A DNA stretch of 64,000 nt from Romanomermis culicivorax. Taxonomy: Eukaryota; Nematoda; Enoplea; Mermithida; Mermithidae. The DNA is taken from NCBI GenBank assembly GCA_963922205.1, contig CAWUHX010000085.1:186001-250000 (forward strand), written 5' to 3'. The notes beneath the pieces were generated by a model, which was given only the letters and a program-made list of their open reading frames with translations, had not been told where the DNA came from and ran no database searches. The position numbers were made by a program, and so were the translations under genes. How positions within the stretch are numbered: position 1 is the stretch's first letter; each line of letters begins with the position of its first letter. Shown here piece by piece: positions 10,932-23,205 of this stretch.

Positions 10932-12837
10932 AGCCCGGTGCATACTTCTGCTTGGCGAGCAAATTTACCCCGAGGATGCCCATCAAACATGCTCGGCCGA
11001 GCATGCTCGCCAAGCATGCTCATAGTTGGTTCATACTTCACGAGCAAATTTTCCCCTAAAAGGCATACTTATGAATATTTCTTTCCATGTATGAACCATA
11101 AAATCAACACCTTGAATGGTTAGTTCTTCCTGATTTTTTTTGAGGGCACGATGTTTTTTCCTAACGTCCTCGTAATCATCTACAGGAATTCTTTTTCACG
11201 AACAAGTCCAATAAGTTCAAACTTTTCCTCCTCTAGCTGATAATTTTTTCGAATAGACATGGCAAAAACTTTGCAGCAAAAAAATGGAATCCCACAAATA
11301 AAACTAGCGATTAATGGTATATCGAACTTTTTGACCTAATATGCCACCAGATTCTGCCGGATATTTTCTGACCCGACCCGAAAGAGGAAAAAATACTCTT
11401 GACCTTACCCGTTATCCAGAATACCTCTGTGCATTGAAGGTCAGGGGTCAAAAAAATCCAGTTGATCATTTTCACTATTAAGGCCCTGTCATACTTCGCC
11501 GCGCGGTAGCGCGCTACGCCGCTTTTTTACTTTTGAATTTTGCTCTTCTCAAAAATGTGTATTGCTCGTCTCGACAAATGCAGAATAAGAAAAATGCGAA
11601 AAAGATGAAAAATACGAAAAAAATCGAAAAATAAAAAGCGCAAAAGAATAAAAAATTAATCATTCCTGCATGGTGCAGATAGAAGCTTACAAAAAAGCCT
11701 AGTCTAAAGATTTTGGGCTCTTACTTCAATTTGCTTCTCATTCCAACGATTAATAGCTCTTGAACTGCTGAGAAATATCGATGTATATAAATTGATTTTG
11801 AAAAATTGAATATATATACACAATTATTCATTCACATATGTGCTATATACAGGATCCAGCTCTGATCTGGGTCCGGTCGGACCTGCCGTTTAGGACCCAG
11901 ATTCAAAGTGGATCCATCTCCTTTCCCTAGTATTCGGGAAATCGGGACGTTCAGGGAATAGAGATTGCTTTTTTCGGGGAAATAGGAAATTTATTCATTA
12001 TTCGAGGAATCAGGACCTACGGGGAATATAGACTTTCGAAAAATTGGGATATTTGCGGAAAGGGACGTTGGGGGAATAAAAACACAATCGAAATGTGCGA
12101 GTACACTTGCTGTAGGAACATGTTTACACCTACTTTGCATATTCATAATTTTTACACATTAATTTCTTCATTGCAAATTGAGTAATCAACTTCTTAGTAA
12201 ATTTTCATTGAAAATTAAGTAATCAATTTGGTAAAATAATTTGGCAAGTGTCAGAATTCGCCATTCAAGTGAAAAATATAATTCAACTACGTGTATATAG
12301 ATGTCCCAGTATGCAACAATATGTTACACCAACAGTATGCTGCAACTTTAGAACACATAACTTGTTTGAAAATTTCGGTTCAGTTGAAATTTGCAAACAT
12401 GGCGTCGCCGCAAAAATTACAAAAACCTATCCATACTTCTGGTACCGCGCGGTACGGCGCGGTGCCGAAAGGCGCGGCAGCCGGCGCCGCTTTTTAGTAT
12501 GTATAGAACAACCGGCGCCGCGCAGTGAAGTATGACAGGGCCTTTAGGAGAAAAACATAAAATTTTAGTTTACATGAGATTAATTTAGTCATTACATATA
12601 TTTCAAAAATAAAATTTTATCGGTAATTTTCCCATGAAGGTAGTGAACGAGAGAAGTGAATGATCGATCTATTGGCATCGGCTGATAATTGACTTTTTAA
12701 AATATCGGTCGATAATATCTGCTCGCCGAGCTCGGCCAGCAGCTTGCTCGGAGCTTTACTCGCCGAGCATCTCCGAGCACAGCTCCGAGCATGCTCGGCG
12801 AGCTCGTCGAGCACCGAGCAGAAGTATGAACCGGGCT
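10932..12837. mobile_element. Harbinger-like element X1 (TTA target duplication), with a nested insertion
   Basis: Left end AGCCCGGTGCATACTTCTGC and right end GCAGAAGTATGAACCGGGCT are inverted repeats, flanked by TTA on both sides (10929-10931, 12838-12840). Both ends contain palindromic GCTCGGCGAGC-type repeats. A 3-bp TTA duplication is typical of PIF/Harbinger. The minus strand at about 11258-11110 holds a remnant starting MSIRK that matches one in the element at 14311-16124 and looks like a broken MADF/Myb-type DNA-binding module. No transposase is recognised, so it is non-autonomous or decayed. Confidence 0.7.
11481..12543. mobile_element. Second Harbinger-like element nested in X1
   Basis: Perfect 17-bp inverted ends AGGCCCTGTCATACTTC, flanked by TTA (11478-11480 and 12544-12546), followed inside by GC-rich palindromic CGCGCGG/CCGGCGCC repeats. 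The 1.06-kb interior is AT-rich and shows no protein. Its termini resemble those of X1 (…CCC.G.TCATACTTC), suggesting a related family. Confidence 0.75.
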
Positions 12838-12840
12838 TTA

Positions 12841-13482
12841 CAGCCTTGACATCTTCACCAAAATTAATAATGTGGCCTGGCTTTGATTCCCTGGCCGCGC
12901 AAATTTAATTTCAGTTTTTCCAGTTTCGTTATTGCGCAAATTTACTCGAAATCAATTTTAAAAAACACTGTCCAGTTGGCAAAGAAATGCACATAGAACT
13001 ATCAGGTTACCACAAATGCTTGCACCTCTGCGAAAAAATGGAATGTCACTTGTTTGGGTAACAACTGAAACAGTGATGAAAATGTATTCAACCTTGAACA
13101 TACGAAATCATAAATGCGTAAAATTTGACGGCAATCGACAGATTTAATTTATAAACAGCCGAAAATATTGCATCTCTTTTTTTGAAAAATTACCCATCGT
13201 AAACTTAGAACGGATTGTATTGACCGCCACTGGATTTCCTATTCAGTCATGTATAGAGCAGATCAAATTTGACTGCTTTCTGACGATAAAATTTAATAGA
13301 ACATTGATAATATAATTGATGTCCACCAAATAGAAAAGCACGCAAATCTTACTTCAAGTATAGAGATAAGAGAAATAGTATCACGGTAGCTAAGGGAGCT
13401 GTACACCGCTATGTGAACCGGACAAAATACTTTGAAAACTCTAAAACCGAATTAGCATATCGAAATCCAAGTCGGATCGCAG
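12841..13482. other. Intergenic or intronic stretch
   Basis: AT-rich with no recognised element; possibly an intron of the gene with exons at 13483-14262. Confidence 0.3.
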
Positions 13483-14262
13483 TAGTGAGTGTGATGCTAT
13501 AGTCAAGGCGTATGTTCGTTGTCTTGGATTCAAAGCCTTGAGTCATATTTCTCTGTTACACTGTTCTGAACGCTTCATTAGGACCTATAACCGCTCGTGT
13601 AAGATTTTACGCCAGCAATTAGGTACAAAAAACGTATATTTCGCCATGTTTCGCGCATATAACGCAAAAAGTTTGCTTCTCGATAAGAATACGATATTTT
13701 CGGCTTTGTTTCTTATTAAATGCCTGCAAGGTGAAAACGACAAAAATTAGTACTGAGGTCAATTGCGATTACAGACAGCCTTAACTCTGAAATTTCTTCA
13801 AAGATATATAGTCTTATTATGACTAACAGTTTAGCAGCAATCGCAAAAGTCTTGCTCTCCATTTTTATTTGACACCCACATGTCTCCCCATATCGCAAGG
13901 TACATTCTTGTACGTTAATTTACATATTTACTCTGTTGATCACAAATAGCGCCAGATTGATTTTCTGACCAGAGATTTATAAAAATGAAACGAAAAACAT
14001 TTTTTGTCGACGTATCTTGTGGGTTTAGATCAGCAATGGAATGTACTTTTTAAGCATTATGCCTCTTTATTCCTGCTGCATGGCATTGAAGAATGGACGA
14101 ATGATCCGGCACTGCGTAGTTCTTCGGTAAGCATGTTTATCGGAATTTGTCTGTTCGATTTTATTCCCTTGCTCAATTCATCAGTCGATTCGCGAAACTA
14201 TTATGAAAGAAGCAATGGATGTCGAGTATTTGGTTGCAGAATTATCTCACAGTTATATAAAA
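13483..14262 (+). CDS. Exons of a possible nuclear-receptor ligand-binding domain (13483..13622, 14029..14126, 14185..14262)
   Basis: Three exons with good junctions keep one frame: acceptor ATCGCAG, donor TTAG|GTACAA (phase 1); acceptor GGGTTTAG, donor TCG|GTAAGC (phase 0); acceptor TCATCAG, donor AAA|GTGAGT (phase 0). The encoded 105 residues are helical. A stretch around the first junction (LRQQLGDQQWNVLFKHYASL) has the spacing of the helix 3-5 signature of nuclear receptors (a DQ pair followed by LL/LF-K), and RFIRTYNR precedes it. No zinc-finger DNA-binding exon was found. The gene must continue on both sides; the element at 14311-16124 lies in the next intron. The exon structure is well supported; the receptor assignment is tentative and another helical protein is possible. 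Confidence 0.45.
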
Positions 14263-14310
14263 GTGAGTGAGAAACTCCACATCTGTGTGAATGTTATCAA
14301 TGTTCTGTTA

Positions 14311-16124
14311 AGCACGGTTCATAATTCTGCTCGTCGCTCGCAGCTGCGCTCGGAGATGTTGGGCGAGCACAGCTCCGAGCAAGCTGCTCGCCGAGCATAC
14401 TCGGCGCGCGAATATTTGCTCGGCGAGCAGAATACCGAGCACAAAAAATTTGCATGCTCGAGGAGCAAATTTTACGGGCGCTCTGATTGGTCGGTAGTAG
14501 GCATGTTTCCGGCCAGAGAATATCGAGTTGGGTCAGGCAGTAAAAATACCAAATCGGGTCACGGGTCGGATCAGGGACATCTAGCAAACCAGGTCAAGGG
14601 TCAAAAAAATATGTTCAGTTCACAAAGTGTAACACAATCACATACTCGCCATGTTACATGTTTGTTTATTATTTAGTGTAAATAAAAATTGAAAATGAGA
14701 AATGACTATTGCTTTTAAATAGTAATTGCTGCTTTGAGAAAAGAGAAATGAAACGAGACAAGGGGGGAAATGGGAAATAAATAAAATCTTTCTCTTATTC
14801 AAGGCAAAAAACAAAAGTCAATCCGATCTACGATTATTGGAGACAGATAAAAAAATCTCAAATGATAGCCAATGATGGCACGCCCTTCTTGTCTGCCGAT
14901 ATAATGTTTTTTAAGAATTTCATTTTTTCCTTCATCTCAAAAACTGCTCCTTGAAAACTTTCTCTCAAGTACAAGACTTATTTTTGTCTCTTTTTTATTA
15001 AGTGCTTGTAAATTAAAGAATGACCAACATCGGTGCTCACACGAAAGTTTCACTATAGAACTTTTTGGATACAATAGAAATTATAAACACTTAATTTGAA
15101 ACAGTATTTCATCTCGAAAAATTTTGCTTCCAACATTATATTGTTGAATAATTCTTCGTGAATTATGGAAATTGAACGATTTTTATGCATACTTTTTCAG
15201 AAGGTGAAGGCTGAAAATTATTCATCAACCATTGTGTCATAATGTATTGAAGGGAAAAAGCACATTGTCATTTCATTCAACGTTTTTCTTATCACAATTA
15301 ACCGAAAGTGACCCAAGATTTACACTTGCCCAGTAAGTAATCACATGCAGGGCTGATTAATGCCAAAATTGCGGTAGAAAAGAGGATATTATCGATCATA
15401 GCTAGCCCAAAAAACCATCGGCCGATAATTGAAAAGGTCAATTATCAGCCGATGCCAATACATCGATCATTCCCTACCTTCATTGGAAAACTACCGAGAA
15501 AATTTTATTTTTGGAATATACTCGTATGTAATAATGAATAAATTAATCTCATGTAGAACAAAATTTTATCTGTTTTTTTCTTCCAACAGGGAAATTGATC
15601 AGCTGAATTTTTTGACTTGTGACCTTCAAGGCACAGAGGTATCCTGAATAACGGCAACATTGTGTAGGATCGGGTAGCATAGTTGGTCAAAAGGTCCGAT
15701 ACATCTCCAATCGCTAGATTTATTTGTGGGGATTTCATTTTTTTGTTGTAAAGTTTTTGCAATGTCTATTCGAAAAACATTATCAGATGATGAAAATTTG
15801 AACGTATTGAGCTTGTTTGTGAAACAGAATTCCTGTCTAACGTATGATCCTCTGATTACAAGGATGTTAGGGAGGAAAAAACGGCATGTTTTCAAGGTAC
15901 TGATTTTGTGGTTCCTACATGGAAAGAAATAAGTACGCATTTTAGGAGAAAAATTTACTCCCGAAGTATGAACCAACTCCGAGCATGCTCGCTGAGCAAG
16001 CTGCTCGCAGAGCATCTCCGAGCATGCATGGCGAGCATGCTCAGAGCTGTGCTCGGAAATGCTTGTCGAGCAGCGAGCATGCTTGGGGTAAATTTGCTCG
16101 CTGAGCAGAAGTATGAACCATGCT
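14311..16124. mobile_element. Harbinger-like element X2, same family as X1, inverted
   Basis: Ends AGCACGGTTCATAATTCTGC and GCAGAAGTATGAACCATGCT are inverted repeats flanked by TTA (14308-14310, 16125-16127). Its right half, read on the minus strand, aligns with 10932-11470. GCTCGG-type palindromes lie at both ends. On the plus strand, 15762-15932 starts MSIRKTLSDDENLNVL and includes LFVKQNS and a Lys-rich stretch, resembling the first helices of a MADF domain; reading continues into VPTWKEIS after a frame change. Confidence 0.7.
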
Positions 16125-16184
16125 TTAACTCCTTGTTCCCGCTATCCATTACTGCCACTGAATGTCCCCTATAAGTTTCCCAAT

Positions 16185-16205
16185 GTGACGATGCGCAAAA
16201 GGAGC
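16185..16205 (+). repeat. Left piece of a ~270-bp tandem repeat split by Gypsy-1
   Basis: GTGACGATGCGCAAAAGG here continues as GCCATCATGCAT at 22768; the second unit at 23020 reads GTGACGATGCGCTAAAGG then GCCATCGTGCAT. Removing Gypsy-1 and one copy of its GAGC duplication restores the unit. Confidence 0.75.
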
Positions 16206-17069
16206 TGTAATGTAGATGCTAGTGCATCGTTGTAAATACCTAATGTACACTATGCCTTATTCATCATTACATATAAATTCATTTTATAATCTTTTGTCTC
16301 AAGGATGTCTGGATTTCACTTGTTGACATTCCTATAAATCTTATTTCAAGTGTTCTGTTTTGATCATCCCACACCCCGCCATTATTGACCCAATTAAAGA
16401 CACTCTAATTAATTTGCACATCGGCACCTGGCCCCCAGAATTCACATGAAAATACACATTCCATAGCTATATTAATTCTCCCCAAAAACGTAAATACACC
16501 TGCATGTAGTAGAAAGTAGAAGCCCCAACCCAGACACCAGTCTCAAGTGGAACAGTAGCCGCGGTTCATACAGAAGCATATATACACATGAGTAATAAAT
16601 ATGGAAGCATATACGGAAGCACATAGGCATGGTTAAGTCCATTGTAAGCGAGGAAGCAAGTGTAATAGAAGCGTGGAAAGCATACGATACAAGAAAAGCA
16701 TTGGAGGCGTGGTTAAGTAAGCATACAGTATACAGAAGCGAAAGAAGCAAGAAGCGATGATTGGTGGAAAACGAATTCAGAAGGGGACCCCCCACGAATT
16801 GAGGGAGTGGCCAAAGTGGAAGCGGTATATAAAACAAAGAGAAGCATGAATTCGTGAGATTTTTAAATCGTGTTTTTTTATGCCAGATTCATTTTGAAGC
16901 GAAAAGCATTTTGTATTTTGTGTGCCTCAACGTAGAAAATCCCTCCGCGAGTCGTTTATCATTGCCATTTTATTATCATTATCGTCATTGCAGCCACATC
17001 CCCCTGGACCATATAGAAGTGCAAGCATTTGGGATCAAGTAAAAGTATAGCTAAAATCTGGGTGTTACA
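16206..17069 (+). repeat. Gypsy-1 5' LTR (864 bp)
   Basis: Begins TGTAATGTAGATGC and ends TGGGTGTTACA; nearly the whole sequence recurs at 21896-22765 and, inverted and interrupted, at 36925-52763. Confidence 0.92.
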
Positions 17070-17472
17070 TATTTTGGTGACCGTACCCTACCATAACCAT
17101 TGGAACTCCCGGCCCCATTAAGGTGCATCCTTTTTCCGGGCAACCCTAAGCAGTAATGGCATACATATAAGAACTATCTCCTACAGTAGGACAATTATTT
17201 GTAAACATCAAACTGGAAAGTCCCTTTAACGAAACATTAAGTGATACATTTTTAGGAATTAAGCATGGAGCAAAAACTGAGACCCCAAGGCCAAAATCAC
17301 AACGTAAACCAAGAATGACCCACCAAACTCAGGATCACTTAGGAGAAATCATTAGGGAACAAATAAACGAACTATTTTCCGAGAATTTTTGAACCCTCTG
17401 GACACAATTGAACCAAAATACAGTAAACCCTACCCTAATTGATGACCTAAGAACAGCCAACATCCCAATAAC

Positions 17473-18292
17473 ATGGCACATAATTTCTACGCAAAACCTA
17501 AAGTATTCACCGGTGGAGTGACCCAACACTTTGGTGCATGGAGTAAATGTTTAGAACAATTCATGGTACTTCAAGGCATGAAGGATACCGTTGGACAGTT
17601 GAAGTTAGCATGTTTAGAAATTCATTTGGGAGGAGCAGCGTTAGTGAAATTCAAAAGTCTAGCAAATTCTAAAAAACCCACCCCATACATACGAGCAGTA
17701 CAAAACCCCATTACAGGCTTTCTTCCCAAATAATCGAGACACTGAGTTGCATCAACAATTTCTGCAAGAAAGAAAACAAAAACGATCAGAAACAGTCACT
17801 GAATTTTTGTTTGATCTGGAACATCTAGCAACCCTCGCATACCCCAACTTTAATTCAGATGCGCGAGAAATGATCATAAAACCCCTTTTTGTTGAAGGCA
17901 TGCAGAACCAAATTAGGGAAGCACTTAAGTATAGAAGGTTCACAACCCTAAAAGAAATGTCTGATGAGGCAGCTTACATCGAACAGCAAATTCTTAGAAA
18001 TGAATTAAAATCCAACAACCTACCATTCGTACCTCCAAAACCCGAACCCATCTTTTCATTAACAAACAACACTGACCAACAAGGAGTTTTGCATCAGTTA
18101 GAACAACAAGTAAAAGACTTACAGTTGCAGATCAAACAAAATTCACAACCCCCGCCACAGAGTAACTACAACAGTTTTAGTAACAACAACACTTTTAGTG
18201 GCAACAACCGTTACAAAAACAACAGCAGTTTCAGACAGCCCACATGCTTTCAATGTATTCTAGGTTCAATGTATTCTTTCAATGTATTCTAG
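17473..18292 (+). pseudogene. Gypsy-1 gag remnant
   Basis: Capsid-like helical sequence (FTGGVTQHFGAWSKCLEQF onward) runs to a stop at 17733. It resumes one frame over from about 17715 (HQQFLQERKQ, FDLEHLATLAYP), showing a one-base indel. The C-terminal Gln/Asn-rich region reaches the first half of a zinc knuckle (CFQC) near 18245-18258, where the frame runs into a minisatellite and stops at 18292; the GH and last Cys are lost. The family role would be virus-like particle assembly and RNA packaging; this copy is dead. Confidence 0.8.
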
Positions 18293-18340
18293 GTTCAATG
18301 TATTGTATTCTAGGTTCAATGTATTCTTTCAATACTTATC
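18243..18340 (+). repeat. Minisatellite of TTCAATGTATTCT units
   Basis: TTCAATGTATTCT and AGG-TTCAATGTATTCT variants repeat about six times directly after the first two Cys codons of the gag zinc knuckle. Confidence 0.85.
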
Positions 18341-18489
18341 AACTTAGCCATCATCATTGTTGTCATTGCAGGCATCTTTTATTCCCTCCTTATCCTGCAC
18401 AAATATTTCCCTTACCCTAAGCATCCCATTCTTAATGAACATACATAGGAAATACCTTTACATAACAGGCCGTTAACAAGACCATCCCT

Positions 18490-21400
18490 CCCTCATTCAG
18501 TCATGCCCTCTTAGAATTAGCAAATCTTTGCGGAGCCGAAACTCAACAGAAATACATTATTGTTGACGTCGATACTCCAAGAACCCCTGCAATCGAACTT
18601 ATAAATCAAATCTACCAATCTGGTTCCAATAAACCCCCACCAACCATACTTGAGAAACATACCCCTCACATTCCAATTACACTCAACAGGAAGCTATTCA
18701 CCAAAGGCATGATTGACACTGGTGTCGTGTACTCCCTCATTGATTCTTGTATTGCTGAAGCCCTACAGCTAGACATGAAACCCCCATTAGTTCAAGCAAA
18801 AGCAGCCAACAACCTTCCCATTCACTTCGTAGGGACAATCTTTGTTAGAGTAACTGCCCAAACTATCCAAGAGACTATAATGGTACATGTCCGAAAAGAT
18901 TGCACAGCAGACATACTTCTGGGAAAAAATTTCCTCAGCCGATTCTCAGAATATACCATCAACAACCAAAAGTCTCTAGTCAAATACACAGGACACTCCC
19001 CAGACCCTCTACCCTGGCACATGCATTGGCGCAGTTTCGGGGTTCATTCCAAAAGAAAACTTCCCCACCTAACTACCCCCTCCTACACCGAACAAACTGA
19101 ACCATTTTGATACATTTACATGGTTAAAAGAAAATGTCAATCTGACCTCAAGCAACCTCACTGAAGCAGAGAAAAATCAACTCCTACGCTTTCTATCCCA
19201 ATACCCCACATTATATGCTAATTCCAAGATGGACGTAGGTAGAACCACACTTGTCTCCCATGACATTGATACCAATGGCTCCCAACCGGTATGCAGACAT
19301 CTTTTTCAGACATCCCCAAAAGAAAAACCAAATAATACAAGCAGAGGTCGAACAACTCACAGCAGCAGGTGTAATTAGCCAAAGCAATTCCCAGTGGTGT
19401 ACCAACACAGTTCTTGTCCCCAAAAAAGATGGTGGACATTGTCTATGCATTGATTTTCGGGGCCTGAATACAGTGACCAAAAAAGATATGTACCCATTAT
19501 GCCGTATTGACGAAATCCTAGACACCCTGTGTGGAATGAAGTATTTTACATCCCTAGACCAGTCCAATGCACATCCCAATTGCAGAAAGTGACCGAGAAA
19601 AAACAGCCTTTAACTGTTCAGCCAGACAATACCAATTCAATTACCTCCCCTTTGACCTCACAAATGCTCCCACCACATTATAGAGATTAATGGACGTTAT
19701 CCTTTCTGGATTGCTATGGAACACCTGTCTCGTCAACCTCGATGATGTCTTAGTCTTTGCAGAATCCCATGCTCAAATCTTAGAATGTTTAGACATCATC
19801 CTCACTCATTTTTCAAAAGCCGGATTAAAACTAAGTCCAATATCTAGGCCATGTTATCTCTCAACAGGGTATTTCACCAGACCCACACAAGGTACAATCC
19901 ATCCTTGACATACCTACACCCCTAAGCTCAAAAGAAGTCAAATCCTTTCTCGGTTCACCCTCCTATTACCGCAGATTCATTCTTAGTTGCTCCCAAATCT
20001 CGAGCCCACTCACGGCATTACTCAAGAAAAACTCAGAATTTTGGTGGGGCCCTGAACAACAGACTGCCTTCATTAAACTCAAAGAGTTGCTCATTCATCC
20101 ACCCATCCTGCAACACCCCGATTTTACAAAGCCTTTCATTTTGAAAACTGATGCATCAACGCTTGGAATTGGCGCAATTTTAAGCCAACTGGATAGCAAA
20201 AGTCATGATTGCCCCATTGCTTTTGGGAACCATACATAAAAACCTGCAGAACGTAACTATCCTATAACCGAATTGGAAACCCTTGCAGTAGTTGAGTTCA
20301 TTAAGCATTTTCACCCCTATCTCTTCCAACAACATGTCATTGTCCACACAGACCGTACTGCAGTCCAGGCAGTCCTACAAAAAGAAAACCCCTCCCCTCA
20401 CATTGCCCATTGGGGCCTAGCCCTTCAACTTGACATTTGGCCTAAGAAAAGTACTGCTAACCGAAATGCAGACGCCATCTCCCATTTCCCATCCAACACA
20501 GCAAAACAATCTTTTGATATTGACCACCTTGAAACACACCCTGAGATATCGACTATCAATTCCGTCCTTTAAGCTGAAGCCTCAGCAGGAGGAACAACAG
20601 AAAAATTTCACAGAACTCCAACGCACTGATCCAACCTTCAAAACAATATTAGCCAAACTTACCCAAAAACATCCCCTTACAATGATCAAATTTGCAGTTC
20701 ATTACAATATTCTATAGTATCATTGACAAGCAACCAAAACTATGCACCCCAAAGTCACAAATCCATGACCTAATAGCATCTCATCATGACAGCAAGTTTA
20801 CAGGCCATTTGCCTCCCAGAAAACCCTACATCTTCTCTGACAAAAATACTTTTGGCCCAAAATGAGTCCTGATGTGGCATGCTACTGCAAAACTTCTTAC
20901 CTGTGCCAAACCCACAAAGCCCTCAGGCACAGAATACGTGCTAGTCTTGTCCCTATTCAACCCATGGGCCCATTTGACAGAGTCGGTGTTGATTGCATGG
21001 GGCTGTTACCCCTAACTGAGGAAGGGAACCAATTCATTGTCGTCTTTATTGATTATTTTACCAAATATTTTGAGGCCTTCCCAAACCCCGACATCACAGC
21101 AGCCACAATTGCCCAGTTATTCATAAACAAAATTGTTTGTTGTCATAGCTCTCCAAAAATCATCCACTGTCATCGTGGATCAGATTTCATTTCTGATCTT
21201 TTTACCCGAATCACCGACTTATGCAATACCCAGAAAGTCCACACAACTCTGTACCACCCCATTGCCAATGGGGAAGTGGAACGCTGCAACCAAACCCTCG
21301 CCGCCTGTATACGCATGTATATCAACTCAAAACATACTGATTGGGACACCTATTTACCCTTCCCTGTTTTTTCGATCAACATTCATAAAAATGATAGCAC

Positions 21401-21864
21401 TTCATACCCCCCCATTCGAATTGCTTCATGGTCGACAACCCAACTTACCATCCGATGCAGCTTTAAATTTTCTCCCCACCTCCTATATGGTCGATCTTGA
21501 TGACTATGCTCTTTGTGTCAAATCCAATTTCACAGAAGCTCTCTCAACCATTCAGAAGAATTTACAAAAAGCCCAAACCCAATATACAGTTCAGTACAAT
21601 AAACATGCCCATGATATCCAGTACAAGTCAGGCGATCTCATTTTATATAAAAACCATTCTTGCAAGCAAGGGCTCACACCTAAAGTTTTACCCCGCCAAA
21701 ATGGGCCCTATACAGTCACACGTTTCCTGTACCCTAACGTTACACTCAGACATTCCCTCAAGAATACCACTTTTACAGTACATGTTAACGAAATGACCCC
21801 TTTCTACCCCCGAGCAGCTCCTACCGAAACTATCCCGACCACTACTCACCCTCGAACCCCTTGA
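18490..21864 (+). pseudogene. Gypsy-1 pol remnant (protease, RT, RNase H, integrase)
   Basis: The protease core GMIDTGVVYS and LLGKNFL lie around 18709-18940. RT motifs follow: VLVPKKDGG and DFRGLN near 19420-19480, and the active-site segment NLDDVLVF near 19735, where the usual Tyr or Phe is Asn. RNase H starts near 20145 (KTDAST) and includes HTDRTAVQAV. Integrase has VDCMG near 20988 and GEVERCNQT near 21270, but the segment that should carry the second catalytic Asp reads CHRGSDF with His in its place. Stops and frameshifts interrupt it at least six times (for example 19590, 20240, 20570, 21500). A basic C-terminal domain ends at 21864, close to the 3' LTR. Confidence 0.85.
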
Positions 21865-21895
21865 AGGGGGACGTTCAACTTCAGAAGGAGGGAAA

Positions 21896-22765
21896 TGTAA
21901 TGTAGATGCTAGTGCATCGTTGTAAATACATAATGTACACTATGTGTTATTTATCATTACATATCAGTTCATTTTATAATCTATCGTCTCAAGGATGTCT
22001 GGATTTCACATGTTGACATTCCTATGAATCTTATTTCAAGTGTTCTGTTTTGATCATCCCACACCCCAGTAGCCGTTATTGACCCAATTAAAGATGCTCT
22101 AATTAATTTGCACATCCGTGCTGGGTCCCCAGAATCCACATGAAAATACACATTCCATAGCTATATTAATTCTCCCCAAAAACGTAAATACACCTGCATG
22201 TAGTAGAAAGTAGAAGCCCCAACCCAGACACCAGTCTCAAGTGGAACAGTAGCCGCGGTTCATACAGAAGCATATATACACATGAGTAATAAATATGGAA
22301 GCATATACGGAAGCACATAGGCATGGTTAAGTCCATTGTAAGCGACGAAGCAAGTGTAATAGAAGCGTGGAAAGCATACAATACAAGAAAAGCATTGGAG
22401 GCGTGGTTAAGTAAGCATACAGTATACAGAAGTGAAAGAAGCAAGAAGCAACGATTGGTGGAAAACGAATTCGGAAGCAGACCCCCCATGAATCGAGGGA
22501 GTGGCCAAAGTGGAAGCAGTATATAAAGCAAAGAGAAGAATGAATTCATCAGATTTTAAAATCGTGTTGTTTTATGCGAAATTCGTTTTGAAGCAAAAAG
22601 CGTTTTGTATTTTGTGTGCGTGGATGTAGAGAATCTGTCTGCGAGTCATTTATCATTGTCGTTTGTATTATCATTATCGTTCGTTGCAGCCACGTCCCCA
22701 TGGACCATATAGAAGTGCAAGCGTTTGGGATCAAGTAAAAGTATAGCTAAAATCTGGGCGTTACA
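21896..22765 (+). repeat. Gypsy-1 3' LTR (870 bp)
   Basis: Starts TGTAATG after a purine tract and ends GGGCGTTACA; matches the 5' LTR with scattered substitutions. Confidence 0.92.
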
Positions 22766-23205
22766 GAGCCATCATGCATTTTCCTCTGAACCTGTAGGCT
22801 TGATGTTGCTCATCCAAGTCACGGGCCCAGACGTGGGTTTTTGTTGGGGCACCCCTGAAGTTGCGACAGGCGAGGCAGGTTTGTGCAGTCGGTGGTAGAG
22901 AAGTTACCACCCAGTGTGTGAGAACTGTCACATGATGACCGTACCAGGGGGCCCCTTGCCTGCCTCAGCATGGGGAGGGATGTTGTGATGAGGGCGTCAC
23001 ACTTCCCTAGGACGAGAATGTGACGATGCGCTAAAGGTGCCATCGTGCATTATCCTCTGAACCTGTAGACTTAATGTTGATCATCCAAGTCACAGGCTCA
23101 GGCCTCGATTTTTGTGTCGGGCACTGCTGCAGTCGCAACAGAGGCGATGGAGGGTTGTGCAGTCAGTGGTAGAGAAGCTACCATGTGCGAGAACCGTTAC
23201 ACCAA
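22766..23205 (+). repeat. ~270-bp tandem repeat, rest of unit 1 and most of unit 2
   Basis: Units share CATTTTCCTCTGAACCTGTAG / CATTATCCTCTGAACCTGTAG, TCATCCAAGTCAC, GGTAGAGAAG and GTGCAGTC blocks about 250-270 bp apart (unit 2 starts at 23020). Relatively GC-rich for the window. Confidence 0.75.

Larger units (their letters stand above)
16206..22765 (+). mobile_element. Gypsy-1: LTR retrotransposon with both LTRs, GAGC target duplication, decayed coding
   Basis: The LTRs (16206-17069 and 21896-22765) begin TGTAATG and end GTTACA. GAGC flanks the element on both sides (16202-16205, 22766-22769). A TGGTGACCGT primer-binding-like site lies just after the 5' LTR at 17075, compatible with a tRNA-Trp-type primer as in the CsRn1/Mag groups, and a purine-rich AGAAGGAGGGAAA precedes the 3' LTR. 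The order gag-protease-RT-RNase H-integrase marks it as Gypsy/Metaviridae-like. The LTRs differ at several per cent of sites and coding is broken in many places, so it is inactive. Confidence 0.92.

Noticed and set aside
16472..16837. 121-residue minus-strand frame with hydrophobic segments (also at 22166-22549)
   Set aside because: It lies in the LTRs of Gypsy-1 and recurs wherever the LTR does; no independent evidence for a protein.
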